Assembly: GCA_035548055.1 (NCBI GenBank)
Contig: DASZTL010000104.1
Span: 1 to 51,976 of the forward strand
DNA from: DASZTV01 sp035548055
Lineage (GTDB): Bacteria > Actinomycetota > Actinomycetes > JAFAQI01
Length of the DNA stretch: 51,976 nt
Reading direction: 5' to 3'
Part shown: positions 42,493 to 50,652 of the stretch, one piece after another
How the letters are laid out: each line of letters opens with the position of its first letter
Numbering within the stretch: the first letter of the stretch is position 1
Made by a program: the position numbers and the translations under genes
The notes under the pieces: generated by a model
Told to the model about the DNA's origin: nothing
Seen by the model: the letters and a program-made list of their open reading frames with translations, nothing else
Database searches by the model: none

Positions 42493-43128
42493 GTGCTGGA
42501 GCCGCCGAGATGGGTGACCGCCGGCCCGGCATCTCGCGCCTCGCGTGGACGGGGCGAGGAGACCGTGCGGCGGATCCTGGCCGCCGGCCGAGACTGCTTT
42601 CGCAGCTACGGGTACGCCGCCGCACGGATCGATGACATCGTGACCGTGGCCGGGACGTCTCACGGGGCGTTCTACCTGTACTTCCGCAACAAGGAGGACC
42701 TGCTCCATCGGCTCGCCGTGGAGTGTGGAGCGCAGCTGCGTGAACTCACCGCCGACCTGCGGGCGATGCACCGTCCGGTGCGCCCGGAGGACCTCGAAGA
42801 CTGGGTCGCTCGCTTCGTGGCGTTGTATCAGCACGACGGCCCCGTCATCCGGGTGTGGTTGGACAACCGCGACGGCGATCCGCTGATGCAGGCTCTCGCG
42901 AACGAGTCGCTCGGACCGCTGGCGAATGCGCTCGCAGACCTCGTCGACCCAGCGCTGGCCGGCCAGCTCGACGCCCGCATGGCAGGGCTCGGCCTGCTGT
43001 CCATGCTGGAGCGGTTGAGCTCGTACCTGCGCGACGACATCTCCGAGCAGCTGGCCACCGCTACTGCGGCGCGCCTGATCCTTGCCACCACGATGCACTC
43101 CGATCCGAGAGCACCTCTTCCTCGTTGA
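42493..43128 (+). CDS. TetR-family transcriptional regulator (divergent pair, right)
   Basis: A 211-residue TetR regulator. The helix-turn-helix reads RILAAGRDCFRSYGYAAARI, DDIVTVAGTSHGAFYLYFRN and KEDLLHRLAV (about residues 26-75). The C-terminal ligand domain contains DGPVIRVWLDNRDGDPLMQA. There is no Shine-Dalgarno before GTG 42493; a -10-like TAGGCT sits 6 bp upstream, so translation may be leaderless. It converges on the ABC binding-protein gene (9 bp between stops) and may control the neighbouring transporter or the hydratase operon. Confidence 0.92.
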   Translation: MLEPPRWVTAGPASRASRGRGEETVRRILAAGRDCFRSYGYAAARIDDIVTVAGTSHGAFYLYFRNKEDLLHRLAVECGAQLRELTADLRAMHRPVRPEDLEDWVARFVALYQHDGPVIRVWLDNRDGDPLMQALANESLGPLANALADLVDPALAGQLDARMAGLGLLSMLERLSSYLRDDISEQLATATAARLILATTMHSDPRAPLPR

Positions 43129-43137
43129 CCTTGCTGC

Positions 43138-44757
43138 CTACGTCGGCGACTGCAGGTGGAAGCCGTACCCCTTGACCATGAAGCAGGTGGAGGAGGGGCT
43201 CGCGCGGGTCACCCACTTGTTCGCCGCGATCGACCACTGGGCGGCTGACACGCAGTGCCGCGTCTTCTTCGTGTAGAAGCTCGGGGCCAACGGCCGGAAG
43301 CTCACGTAGGGCACGGTCACGCCGTCGCCGCCGAAGTCGGGCATGTTGTTCATGTAGGCCATGACGCACTTGCGAGTCAGGTCCGCGCCGCACGACTTGG
43401 CGGCCTCGGTGAACCACTCGGCGCCGACCCAGCCTTCGAAGGACCACTCGTGGTTGTGGGGCAACCAGCTCGGGAAGTACTTGCGGATCGCGGCCTGGAA
43501 CTTGGCAACCTCCGGGTTCGAGGTGTCCTGGAAGTTCACGGTGTAGCCGTCGACCCAGCTCTTCGCCAGGCACTTCGGCGTCTGGGCGAAGTCTTCACCA
43601 ATGCTCGCGCCCCAGGCCGAGATGGTCGATAGGTGCACCTTCATCTGGTTCTCGAACGCACTGTTCTGCTCGATTGCCTGGCAGAGCTTCTGGCCGCCGT
43701 TGGCGTCGACCGCATCGGCAACCAGGTCGACCCCGTCGGCCTTCATCTGGGCGACCGCCGACGCGAAGTTCGGAAGGCCGAGATTGACCTGGTACATGCT
43801 GACCTTGACGCCTGCCTGCTTGTAGTCCGCCGCGAGCTGGTTCGCGCCGTACTGCGACGACTGCTGGTCGTAGAACACGACGCCGACGTGGGTGACGTGC
43901 TCGCGGGTCTTGAAGAAGGTTGCCTGCTCGGACCAGCGATACGCGGAGCTCTTGTCGCTGACCGGCTTCCCGTTGTGCAGCTGGTTGAGCCCGTCGATCG
44001 AGAACAAGTTCGGATACTGGTAGTAGTACGTCGAGATCGGTTGGCTGCCGATGTCCGGCACACCCTTCTGCGCGGTGTACGGCGCGCCGGCGTACTCGTA
44101 GATGTTGTTGGCGACGAAGGCGAACGCCTTGTTGGTGTCGATGCAGGTGTGGATCTGGTCGAGGTTGCCGGAGTCGGAGCCGTCGTCGGGGTGGGAGATG
44201 AAGTTCACCCGCCGACCGTTGATTCCGCCCTTTGCGTTGAGGGCCGCGAAGTAGGCCGCCGCGCCGTAGTAGCTCGGCGTGAACTGGTACGGACCGAACG
44301 GTCCGCCCTGGGTCACGACGTTGCAGACGGTGATCGAGTCGGCTGTGACGCCGGTGTCAGACGCGAAGTTCGCCTTGCCGCCAGAGTTGGCCGGGTTGGT
44401 CGCTGCGGTCCCGGGGCCGCTGCCGTGCTTCCCACCGCCGGTGGGCGAGGTCGGGGTGGGACCGGTCGCCGTCGGGTTGTCGGTCGGCGGCAGGACGCCC
44501 GGGGTGGAGCCGGGGGACTGTCCTGCAGCGGGCACGCCGGTCTCGCCGGGCTGTGGTGCCGTCGTCGCGCCGACTCGGAACGCGCTGAAGGCCGAGTCGG
44601 ACAGTCGCGTGCCACAGCCGGCCAGCATCAGCACGCAGCCGAGCGCCACGGCGGGCCGTCGAAGCCGTTTTGCGACACTCGCGTCAGTGCGCCTGGGGAC
44701 ACCTCGTGAGCGCCCGTTACCGGCCTGTGACCTGGTCTGGAGTGTCGGGCTAGACAT
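43138..44757 (-). CDS. Lipoprotein substrate-binding protein of a branched-chain-type ABC transporter
   Basis: A 539-residue protein. The signal peptide ends in lipobox LAGC (CVLMLAGCGT, Cys near residue 48), after an unusually long Arg-rich n-region. A Pro/Gly/Thr-rich tether of about 75 residues follows. The type-1 periplasmic-binding fold then begins at about TGVTADSITVCNVVTQGG, with AALNAKGGINGRRVNFISHP, TREHVTHVGVVFYD and QQSSQYGANQL. It is the expected receptor for the LivHM/G/F genes downstream of the divergent promoter. The ligand is unknown; the family binds amino acids, amides, urea or aromatic acids. ATG 44757 is preferred because the promoter at 44779-44807 would start transcription after ATG 44775. 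Confidence 0.88.
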   Translation of the reverse strand: MSSPTLQTRSQAGNGRSRGVPRRTDASVAKRLRRPAVALGCVLMLAGCGTRLSDSAFSAFRVGATTAPQPGETGVPAAGQSPGSTPGVLPPTDNPTATGPTPTSPTGGGKHGSGPGTAATNPANSGGKANFASDTGVTADSITVCNVVTQGGPFGPYQFTPSYYGAAAYFAALNAKGGINGRRVNFISHPDDGSDSGNLDQIHTCIDTNKAFAFVANNIYEYAGAPYTAQKGVPDIGSQPISTYYYQYPNLFSIDGLNQLHNGKPVSDKSSAYRWSEQATFFKTREHVTHVGVVFYDQQSSQYGANQLAADYKQAGVKVSMYQVNLGLPNFASAVAQMKADGVDLVADAVDANGGQKLCQAIEQNSAFENQMKVHLSTISAWGASIGEDFAQTPKCLAKSWVDGYTVNFQDTSNPEVAKFQAAIRKYFPSWLPHNHEWSFEGWVGAEWFTEAAKSCGADLTRKCVMAYMNNMPDFGGDGVTVPYVSFRPLAPSFYTKKTRHCVSAAQWSIAANKWVTRASPSSTCFMVKGYGFHLQSPT

Positions 44758-44778
44758 CGATGTCAGACGCGGCATGAT

Positions 44779-44807
44779 TCGATATTGTGAGCCTCGCCAC
44801 AAGGCAA
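44779..44807 (-). promoter_or_regulatory. Candidate housekeeping promoter of the binding-protein gene
   Basis: Reading the minus strand, TTGCCT (44807-44802), 17 bp, TATCGA (44784-44779). Transcription would begin near 44772, leaving a short leader before ATG 44757. The spacing is ideal and the hexamers are moderate matches. Confidence 0.45.
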
Positions 44808-44869
44808 GTCCAGCGACCCTGAGGCTGCGATGTCCCGGATTTCGGGAGCGCTCGGTTATAGGGAGCAGA

Positions 44870-46360
44870 GTGCCGTCACCCCGCGTGCTGTACCGCCGCG
44901 GACGTCCATTGGCCTTCACCGCCGCGGTCGGCATGGCGATCTTCGGTGTGGCGGGTGCCGGCTCGGCGAACGCCGACAACCCGCCCGCCCCGCCGGACTA
45001 CACATACTCCAGCGCCGTGACCGCTATCGGGGCGCAGGTGACGCTCAAGCGCAACCCGGACTTCTCGAACCTCCCGGATCCGTTCGACGTGCAGACGCCC
45101 CACTCGGAGGCGAAGCTCGACAGCTTCGGTACGTCGGCGTCCGACGGCCACATCGCCAACCTCAACGGGTTGGGCGGGATCCCCGGCCTGGTTTGTCTAG
45201 CGGCAGGAGCGGCCACTTGCGCGCAGATTCCGATCGGACAGATCACGGCGGGACTGATCCCGACCTTCCCGCCGCCGGACCCGGTTGACGCCCACGCGAC
45301 GTACCCCGCCCATCAGGTCGGCACGGCGCCCATCCTCGGGAAGACTCCGGCTCAGGTGTCCGTCGACCAGAGTGGGTTCGCGTTCGACACCGCTTCAGCT
45401 CGGGCCGAGGCTCATCAGTACGACACCTTGACCAGAGCCAGCGTGCAGAACCTCGACATCGCGGGCGCGCTGTCGATCGGGTCGGTGCGCACCACGACGA
45501 CGCAGACCGCGACCGCGGACGGGCTGACGACGACCGCGGTTGCGTCTTTGTCGAATGTCGGGCTGGGCGGCAAGCTGCTCGACATCGGCAACATCCGCTC
45601 GACCACGACGGTGGTTTCCAGGCCGGGCAAGCCGGCGACCGACACCACGACGACCGTGCTGTCGAACGTGACAGCCGCCGGGCTCGCCGCGACGATCGAC
45701 GGGACCGGCATTCACCTCAACGGCAACGGCTTGCCTGGAAATCTCGTCAAGCAGGTCGAGAAGCTCGTGAACCAGGTGCTCAAGGCGGCCGGGATCGAGG
45801 TCACGCTTGCCGACGTCTCCCGGACCGATGATGACAACGGCCACACGGTCGCGGCGGACGGTCTTCTGATCACCTTCGATCGCACGGTGAACGGCACCAA
45901 GCCGATCACCGTCGCGCCGCCGCCGGGCATTCCCTGCCCGTCGCAGCTGAAGCGTTTGCCGGTCGACCCGTGTGGTGGAGTCAGCTTGAGCCTTGATGGC
46001 AAGTACCACGGTCAGATCGCGCTCGGCCAGGTCGGCGTTGTCAGCATGGCGCAGCCGGGCGTCAGCCCGGGCGACTTGCCGCCCGGCGGGAGCACGCCGC
46101 CGCCGGGCGGCACGGTCTCGCCCGGTGGCGACGGTGGGATCCCGACCGGCGAGGCAACCCTGCCGGGCGGCGGCACGACCGTGACGGGGGGCGACGGCAG
46201 CGGACCGCCGCCCGTCGTGAGCGGGCCGACGCGCAACGTTGCGGACCAGCTGACGGGCGTGAGCCATCGGCTGGAGTGGTTCTTCCCGTTGTTCGCGCTC
46301 GGCTTCCTGGCGCTCATCGGCAGGTTGCGGGCTCCAGCACGGCTTCCCGGCCCGAAGTAG
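44870..46360 (+). CDS. Unrecognised secreted, membrane-anchored protein beside the Liv-type transporter
   Basis: About 496 residues, no family recognised. The signal peptide (residues about 1-35) ends in GSANA. The extracellular part is Ala/Thr/Gly-rich and beta-like, with two related blocks: SIGSVRTTTTQTATADGL..ASLSNVGLGG and NIRSTTTVVSRPGK..TVLSNVTAAGL. Two Cys pairs occur (GLVCLAAGAATC and IPCPSQL..PVDPC). A Gly/Pro/Thr-rich stalk (residues about 400-455) leads to a single C-terminal membrane helix (HRLEWFFPLFALGFLALIGR) and a basic tail. It may be a surface anchor or envelope partner of the ABC transporter. The start is GTG 44870 with GGGAG close upstream. Confidence 0.75.
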   Translation: MPSPRVLYRRGRPLAFTAAVGMAIFGVAGAGSANADNPPAPPDYTYSSAVTAIGAQVTLKRNPDFSNLPDPFDVQTPHSEAKLDSFGTSASDGHIANLNGLGGIPGLVCLAAGAATCAQIPIGQITAGLIPTFPPPDPVDAHATYPAHQVGTAPILGKTPAQVSVDQSGFAFDTASARAEAHQYDTLTRASVQNLDIAGALSIGSVRTTTTQTATADGLTTTAVASLSNVGLGGKLLDIGNIRSTTTVVSRPGKPATDTTTTVLSNVTAAGLAATIDGTGIHLNGNGLPGNLVKQVEKLVNQVLKAAGIEVTLADVSRTDDDNGHTVAADGLLITFDRTVNGTKPITVAPPPGIPCPSQLKRLPVDPCGGVSLSLDGKYHGQIALGQVGVVSMAQPGVSPGDLPPGGSTPPPGGTVSPGGDGGIPTGEATLPGGGTTVTGGDGSGPPPVVSGPTRNVADQLTGVSHRLEWFFPLFALGFLALIGRLRAPARLPGPK

Positions 46361-46381
46361 CTCGAGAGGGGACTGCAGACG

Positions 46382-46921
46382 ATGGCAACGGCACGCGCGG
46401 TATCGGCGAGCCCAGGTGAGCCCGAGCGGGTCGATGTCACCCCGGCCGTGGGCTTCGCCTGGTTGGTGGAAGGGATCCGGCCGTATCTCGGATGGGTGCT
46501 CTATGCAGCCGCCGCGATCGCGCTGTTCATCGGGTGGTGGGGGGTGTCGGGCACCGCGCTGGTGGCAAAGCAGCTTCCGTACATTGCCAGCGCCGGCCTC
46601 ATCGGGGTGGTGCTGATCACGGTCGGCAACCGCGTCTTCATGACGAACGACCTCCGCCGGGACTCCGGTCGTCTCGATCGCCTCGAGCAGATGGTCGCGG
46701 AGCTTCACGCGGTGCTGCTGGCACGGACCGACGCGGTTGCGGACGCCGCACCGGCTACGGCCGCCGGCGGCAAGCCGTTCCGCGCTGTGCCTCGAGGCAC
46801 GAGCTACCACCTGCCCGAGTGCTCGATGGTGCAAGGCAAGGACACCCTCGGCATAAGTCGCGGAGAGGTGTCGAGCCGCAGCCTCAAGCCGTGCCGGATG
46901 TGCCACCCCGACGTTGCCTGA
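46382..46921 (+). CDS. Two-helix membrane protein with C-terminal Cys/His metal-site motif
   Basis: A 179-residue protein, no family recognised. Two membrane helices span residues about 35-60 and 65-85. A short coiled coil (DSGRLDRLEQMVAELHAVLL) follows, then an Ala-rich linker. The tail reads YHLPECSMVQGK and LKPCRMCHPD. The Y-H-x3-C...C-x2-C-H set resembles the zinc site of Ada-type N-terminal domains, so it may bind zinc on the cytoplasmic side. A GAGAGGGGA site lies before the ATG, 21 bp after the stalk protein's stop. It is followed almost directly by the LivHM permease, so it belongs to the transporter operon. Confidence 0.75.
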   Translation: MATARAVSASPGEPERVDVTPAVGFAWLVEGIRPYLGWVLYAAAAIALFIGWWGVSGTALVAKQLPYIASAGLIGVVLITVGNRVFMTNDLRRDSGRLDRLEQMVAELHAVLLARTDAVADAAPATAAGGKPFRAVPRGTSYHLPECSMVQGKDTLGISRGEVSSRSLKPCRMCHPDVA

Positions 46922-46925
46922 CCAG

Positions 46926-49157
46926 GTGAGCGTCGATCCACGACTCGGTGCGGCGCGACGTACCAGCGGTCCGTGGGCGCGCGCCCTCGACCTGATCCCG
47001 GCGCGGCTGCGTCACTGGGGCGTCCTCGCGGGAGTCGTGTTCGTGCTGTGGGTCCTGGCCGCGGCGCCGGGCCAATGGTCCTATCTCGGCCAGCAGTTCG
47101 TCGCCGGCATGTCGATCGGTGCGATTGCCGCCTTGGGTGGCACCGGCCTCGTCGTCGCCTATCGCGCGACCGGCGTCTTCAACTTCGCGTTCGCCGGCAT
47201 CGCGACGGCATCCGCGTTCATCATGTACGAGCTGACCGAGAACAACGGAGTGCCGGTCTGGCTCGCTTTGCTCATGGTTGTGCTCGTCGCCGGCCCGGCT
47301 ATCGGCGTACTGATGGATCTCGTCGTCTTCCGCTCGCTGCAGCGTCGTGCCGCCGGTACAGCCGAGAAGCTGGTCGCCAACCTCGGCGTGCTGATCCTGC
47401 TTCTCGGGATCGGTGGCGTGATCTACGGCGAGACGACCTATCAGCCGGAGAACATCTTCTCGGCCGGGCAGGCCTTCCAGCTCAGCAGCGGCAGCAGCGC
47501 GGTGTCCGTGTCGTGGAGCGTCGTCGGAAACGTCAGCATGATCGCCGCCGCGGCAGGCGGTCTGGTGTTGCTCTTCCGGTACACGCCGCTGGGTCGCCAG
47601 GTTCGCGCCGTGGTCGATCGCCGCGGCCTTGCCGAGCTCTACGTGGTCAATGCCAACAAGATCTCGATGTTGTCCTGGGCGATCGCAGCAGCCTTTGCGG
47701 CCCTGGCGGGGGTGCTCGACGCCCCGATCGTGGGGTTGCAGAACGGCGCGCTGGCGCTTCAGGTGCTCCAGATCATCGGTGTCGCAGTCGTGGCACGACT
47801 GCGCAACATCGGGACGGCGGTAGCGGCCGGGTTCGGCATCGGGGTCGTCAGCAGCCTCGGGTCCGCGCTCGTGACCCCGCACTACTGGTCGTGGCTGTCC
47901 TGGATTCCGAGCGTCCGGCAGGAGTTCGACGTTCAGGTCCCGGTGCTCACCACGATCATCTTCCTGTTGATCTACCGCAGCCTCGACGAGTCGGGCGGCG
48001 GCGGGACCGCGGGTGTTGTGACGGCGACGTTCAGCCGGATCGGACGCCGCAGCACCGCCTCGACGGTGCGAGGTGTGCTCGCGGTTGGCCTGCTGGCCAT
48101 CGTGGTGCCCGCCTTGCTGGGCGGCGGCGACCTGGTCACTGCGCAGAAGGTGGTCGCATACTCGGTCGCCTTCCTGTCGATCGTCGCGATCACCGGCTAC
48201 AGCGGCCACCTGTCGCTGGCCACCGCAGCATTCGCGGGTCTCGGTGCCTACATCACAGTTCGGCTGCGCAACGGGCTGTTGCCGCTCCCGCTCGCCACAT
48301 CGATCCCACACGTTCCAGTGCTGCTCGCGATGGTGATCGGTGCTCTCATCGTCATCCCGATCGGCGTGATCGTGGGCTACCCGGCATTGCGTCGCCGGGG
48401 CCTGATCCTCGGGTTGATCACACTCGCCTTCGCGCAGGTCGTGGACGCCTTCGTGTTCCAGGATCCGAGCTGGACGAGCGGGCGCAACACCGACCGGCCC
48501 GACCTGTTCGGCTGGTCGCTGTCGGGCGACCGCAGCTTCCTGTACTTCGAGCTGGTCGTCCTCGGACTCGTCCTGCTGCTGGTCAGAAACCTGCGCAGCG
48601 GCGCGCTCGGGAGGGTTCTCGGCGCGATGCGCGACAGTGAACGCGGCGCCGTCAGCGTCGGCATCTCGCTGCGTCGTTACAAGCTGCTGATCTTCGGCGC
48701 CAGCGCCTTCATCGCCGCCATCGGCGGCAGCCTGATCGTGCAGCAGACCGGAACGTTGAACGTCAACCCGGACGGACCGTTCTCACCACTGTTCGGTCTC
48801 TACTGGTTCGGCGCGGTGGTGGTCTTCGGTCTGTCCTACCGGGTGAGCGCCATTCTGGCGGCGATCCTGTACATCGCGGTCGACGTGGCGGTCGGACAGC
48901 GCGGCGCGAGCCTGATCATCATCGGTGCGATCGCCTTGTTCGTCGGTTACCTGCCCGGCGGCATCATCGGAACTGTGTTGCAGTTCGTTCGTGGCGACGG
49001 GATCAGCCCGTCGCCGGCCCAGCAGAGTCTCGCGAGGTTCGCGCGCGCCCGGGCCCAAGCCGACGACGCGCCGCCGCCGGGGCATGACCTCGCACCATCA
49101 CGGTTCGCCGAACGGCTACTCGCCGGGACCGGCTCGTCGAGTGGCGGTGGCGGATGA
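46926..49157 (+). CDS. Fused LivH-LivM branched-chain-type ABC permease
   Basis: A 743-residue protein joining the two permeases of a LivHMGF transporter. The first half (residues about 30-350) has GLVVAYRATGVFNFAFAGIA, the LivH hallmark, and TPLGRQVRAVVDRRGLAELY, the coupling loop. The second half (about 385-690) has ITGYSGHLSLATAAFAGLGA, the LivM hallmark, and LGRVLGAMRDSERGAVSVGI, its coupling loop. Two separate genes are usual, and fusions are known in Actinobacteria. GTG 46926 is chosen; TTG 46914 is open but overlaps the upstream stop. No good ribosome-binding site is present, so translation may be coupled. It overlaps livG in ATGA. Confidence 0.93.
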   Translation: MSVDPRLGAARRTSGPWARALDLIPARLRHWGVLAGVVFVLWVLAAAPGQWSYLGQQFVAGMSIGAIAALGGTGLVVAYRATGVFNFAFAGIATASAFIMYELTENNGVPVWLALLMVVLVAGPAIGVLMDLVVFRSLQRRAAGTAEKLVANLGVLILLLGIGGVIYGETTYQPENIFSAGQAFQLSSGSSAVSVSWSVVGNVSMIAAAAGGLVLLFRYTPLGRQVRAVVDRRGLAELYVVNANKISMLSWAIAAAFAALAGVLDAPIVGLQNGALALQVLQIIGVAVVARLRNIGTAVAAGFGIGVVSSLGSALVTPHYWSWLSWIPSVRQEFDVQVPVLTTIIFLLIYRSLDESGGGGTAGVVTATFSRIGRRSTASTVRGVLAVGLLAIVVPALLGGGDLVTAQKVVAYSVAFLSIVAITGYSGHLSLATAAFAGLGAYITVRLRNGLLPLPLATSIPHVPVLLAMVIGALIVIPIGVIVGYPALRRRGLILGLITLAFAQVVDAFVFQDPSWTSGRNTDRPDLFGWSLSGDRSFLYFELVVLGLVLLLVRNLRSGALGRVLGAMRDSERGAVSVGISLRRYKLLIFGASAFIAAIGGSLIVQQTGTLNVNPDGPFSPLFGLYWFGAVVVFGLSYRVSAILAAILYIAVDVAVGQRGASLIIIGAIALFVGYLPGGIIGTVLQFVRGDGISPSPAQQSLARFARARAQADDAPPPGHDLAPSRFAERLLAGTGSSSGGGG

Positions 49158-49939
49158 GCGGCGACCGGCTGGACGGCGCCGTATTGGAGGCGCGTGACAT
49201 CACCGTACGGTTCGGTGGCTTCCTTGCGCTGCAAGGCGCAAGCCTCGTCGCCGAGCCGGGGCAGGTCACCTCCCTGATCGGGCCGAACGGCGCCGGTAAG
49301 ACCACCCTGTTCCACGCGATCAGCGGCATCCTCGCCCCCGAGCAGGGCGAGACGCTGCTTGACGGGCGAAGTCTGCGTGGCATGACGCCGGACAAGCGCG
49401 CTCGGGCCGGCATGGCGCGGACGTTCCAGATCCTGGAGCTGTTCTCCGGGCTGTCAGTGGCGGAGAACCTGCAGGTCGCCGTCGAGGGTCGTTCCTCGAA
49501 CCGGATCTGGCGTGACTTGTTCTCGTTGCGCCACCCCGACAATCCCGACGTGCTCCGACAGGTTCGCGAGGCGATGGACTTGGTGGGGATCGCGGAGCTC
49601 GCCGATCGCCCGGCCGGATCGCTGCCGACCGGGCTGTCCCGGTTGGTGGAGCTCGCCCGGGCGCTGTGCACCGATCCGCAGGTGCTGCTGCTCGACGAAC
49701 CGGCGAGCGGTCTGTCCGGGCCGGAGACCGACCGGCTGCACGAGGTGCTCACCTCACTCGCGGATCTCGGGCTCACGATCCTGCTCGTCGAGCACGACAT
49801 CGAGTTGGTCATGGCGCTGTCGAAGCAGATCTATGTGCTCGACTTCGGCGCGATGATCGCCAACGGGACGCCGAAGGAAGTGCGGGCAAATCCGGCCGTA
49901 CGCGCGGCGTACCTCGGCACCGAGGCGGTGGATGCGTGA
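49154..49939 (+). CDS. LivG-type ABC transporter ATPase
   Basis: A 261-residue ATPase. Walker A is GPNGAGKTT (about residues 41-49), the Q-loop region is FQILELFSGLSVAENLQVAV, Walker B is VLLLDEPASGL, and the switch His is in LLVEHDIELVM. The ABC signature is LPTGLSRLVELARAL, so LSGGQ is replaced by LPTGL, which weakens the canonical motif; Gly is retained. GARMARTFQ-type RAGMARTFQ is the LivG family mark. It overlaps livHM by 4 bp and livF by 1 bp. Confidence 0.93.
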   Translation: MSGDRLDGAVLEARDITVRFGGFLALQGASLVAEPGQVTSLIGPNGAGKTTLFHAISGILAPEQGETLLDGRSLRGMTPDKRARAGMARTFQILELFSGLSVAENLQVAVEGRSSNRIWRDLFSLRHPDNPDVLRQVREAMDLVGIAELADRPAGSLPTGLSRLVELARALCTDPQVLLLDEPASGLSGPETDRLHEVLTSLADLGLTILLVEHDIELVMALSKQIYVLDFGAMIANGTPKEVRANPAVRAAYLGTEAVDA

Positions 49940-50652
49940 TGGCGCCGGCTGCCCTAGAGGTCGAGCACCTGAGCGCCGGCTACGGCAAGGTCACGGTGAT
50001 TCACGACCTGTCGATGACGGTGCCGGAGGGCGCAGTCGTCGCGCTGCTCGGCCCGAACGGTGCCGGCAAGACCAGCACCCTTGGTGCGCTGACCGGCACG
50101 GTGCGGTCGACCGGCGGTGCGATTCGCCTCTTCGGGCAACGTGTCGACGGGCTGTCCGCCTACCACCGCGCGAAACGAGGACTGACGCTGGTACCGGAAG
50201 GCCGCGGCATCTTTCCGGGGCTCACCGTCGGGGAGAACCTCGAGCTCGCGGTGGAGTCGGCGCAAGGAGTCGACGCCGCATGGCGGCGCCGCCAGCTGGC
50301 GAGGGTCCACGACATGTTCCCGGCGCTCGGCGGCCGGATGAAGCAGCGGTCCGGGACGCTGTCGGGCGGGGAGCAGCAGATGCTCGCGATGAGCCGGGCG
50401 TTTCTCGCGAACCCAAAGGTGCTGATGATGGACGAGATCTCGGCCGGTCTCGCCCCGCTGATCGTCCAGATGCTCTACGACGCTGTCGCGGAGCTGAAAG
50501 CGGACGGCACGACGATCGTCTTGGTCGAGCAGTATCTCAGCTACGCGCTGCGGCTCGCGGACATCTGCTACGTCATGGCAAAGGGAACGGTGACGTTCGT
50601 CGGCGAGCCCGCCGAGCTGCAGGGCGCCGGCGCCGGGATCAGCTACCTATAG
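49939..50652 (+). CDS. LivF-type ABC transporter ATPase
   Basis: A 237-residue ATPase. Walker A is GPNGAGKTS, the LivF-specific LVPEGRGIFPGLTVGENLEL lies near residue 85, the signature is LSGGEQQMLAMSRAF, and Walker B is VLMMDEISAGLAP. The usual DEPS is DEIS here, with Pro replaced by Ile, while the catalytic Glu is kept. The switch His is replaced by Gln in LVEQYLSYAL, as is typical of LivF. ATG 49939 overlaps the livG stop (TGATG). The final 6 bp overlap the end of the opposing amidohydrolase. Confidence 0.94.
   Translation: MAPAALEVEHLSAGYGKVTVIHDLSMTVPEGAVVALLGPNGAGKTSTLGALTGTVRSTGGAIRLFGQRVDGLSAYHRAKRGLTLVPEGRGIFPGLTVGENLELAVESAQGVDAAWRRRQLARVHDMFPALGGRMKQRSGTLSGGEQQMLAMSRAFLANPKVLMMDEISAGLAPLIVQMLYDAVAELKADGTTIVLVEQYLSYALRLADICYVMAKGTVTFVGEPAELQGAGAGISYL

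Noticed and set aside
45395..46906. A 503-codon minus-strand frame
   Set aside because: It is antisense to the stalk protein. The plus-strand gene has a signal peptide, anchor helix and ribosome-binding site; this frame has none of these.
46884..48311. A 475-codon minus-strand frame opposite livHM
   Set aside because: It is antisense to a well-recognised permease and has shadow-type composition (Asp/His/Arg-rich).
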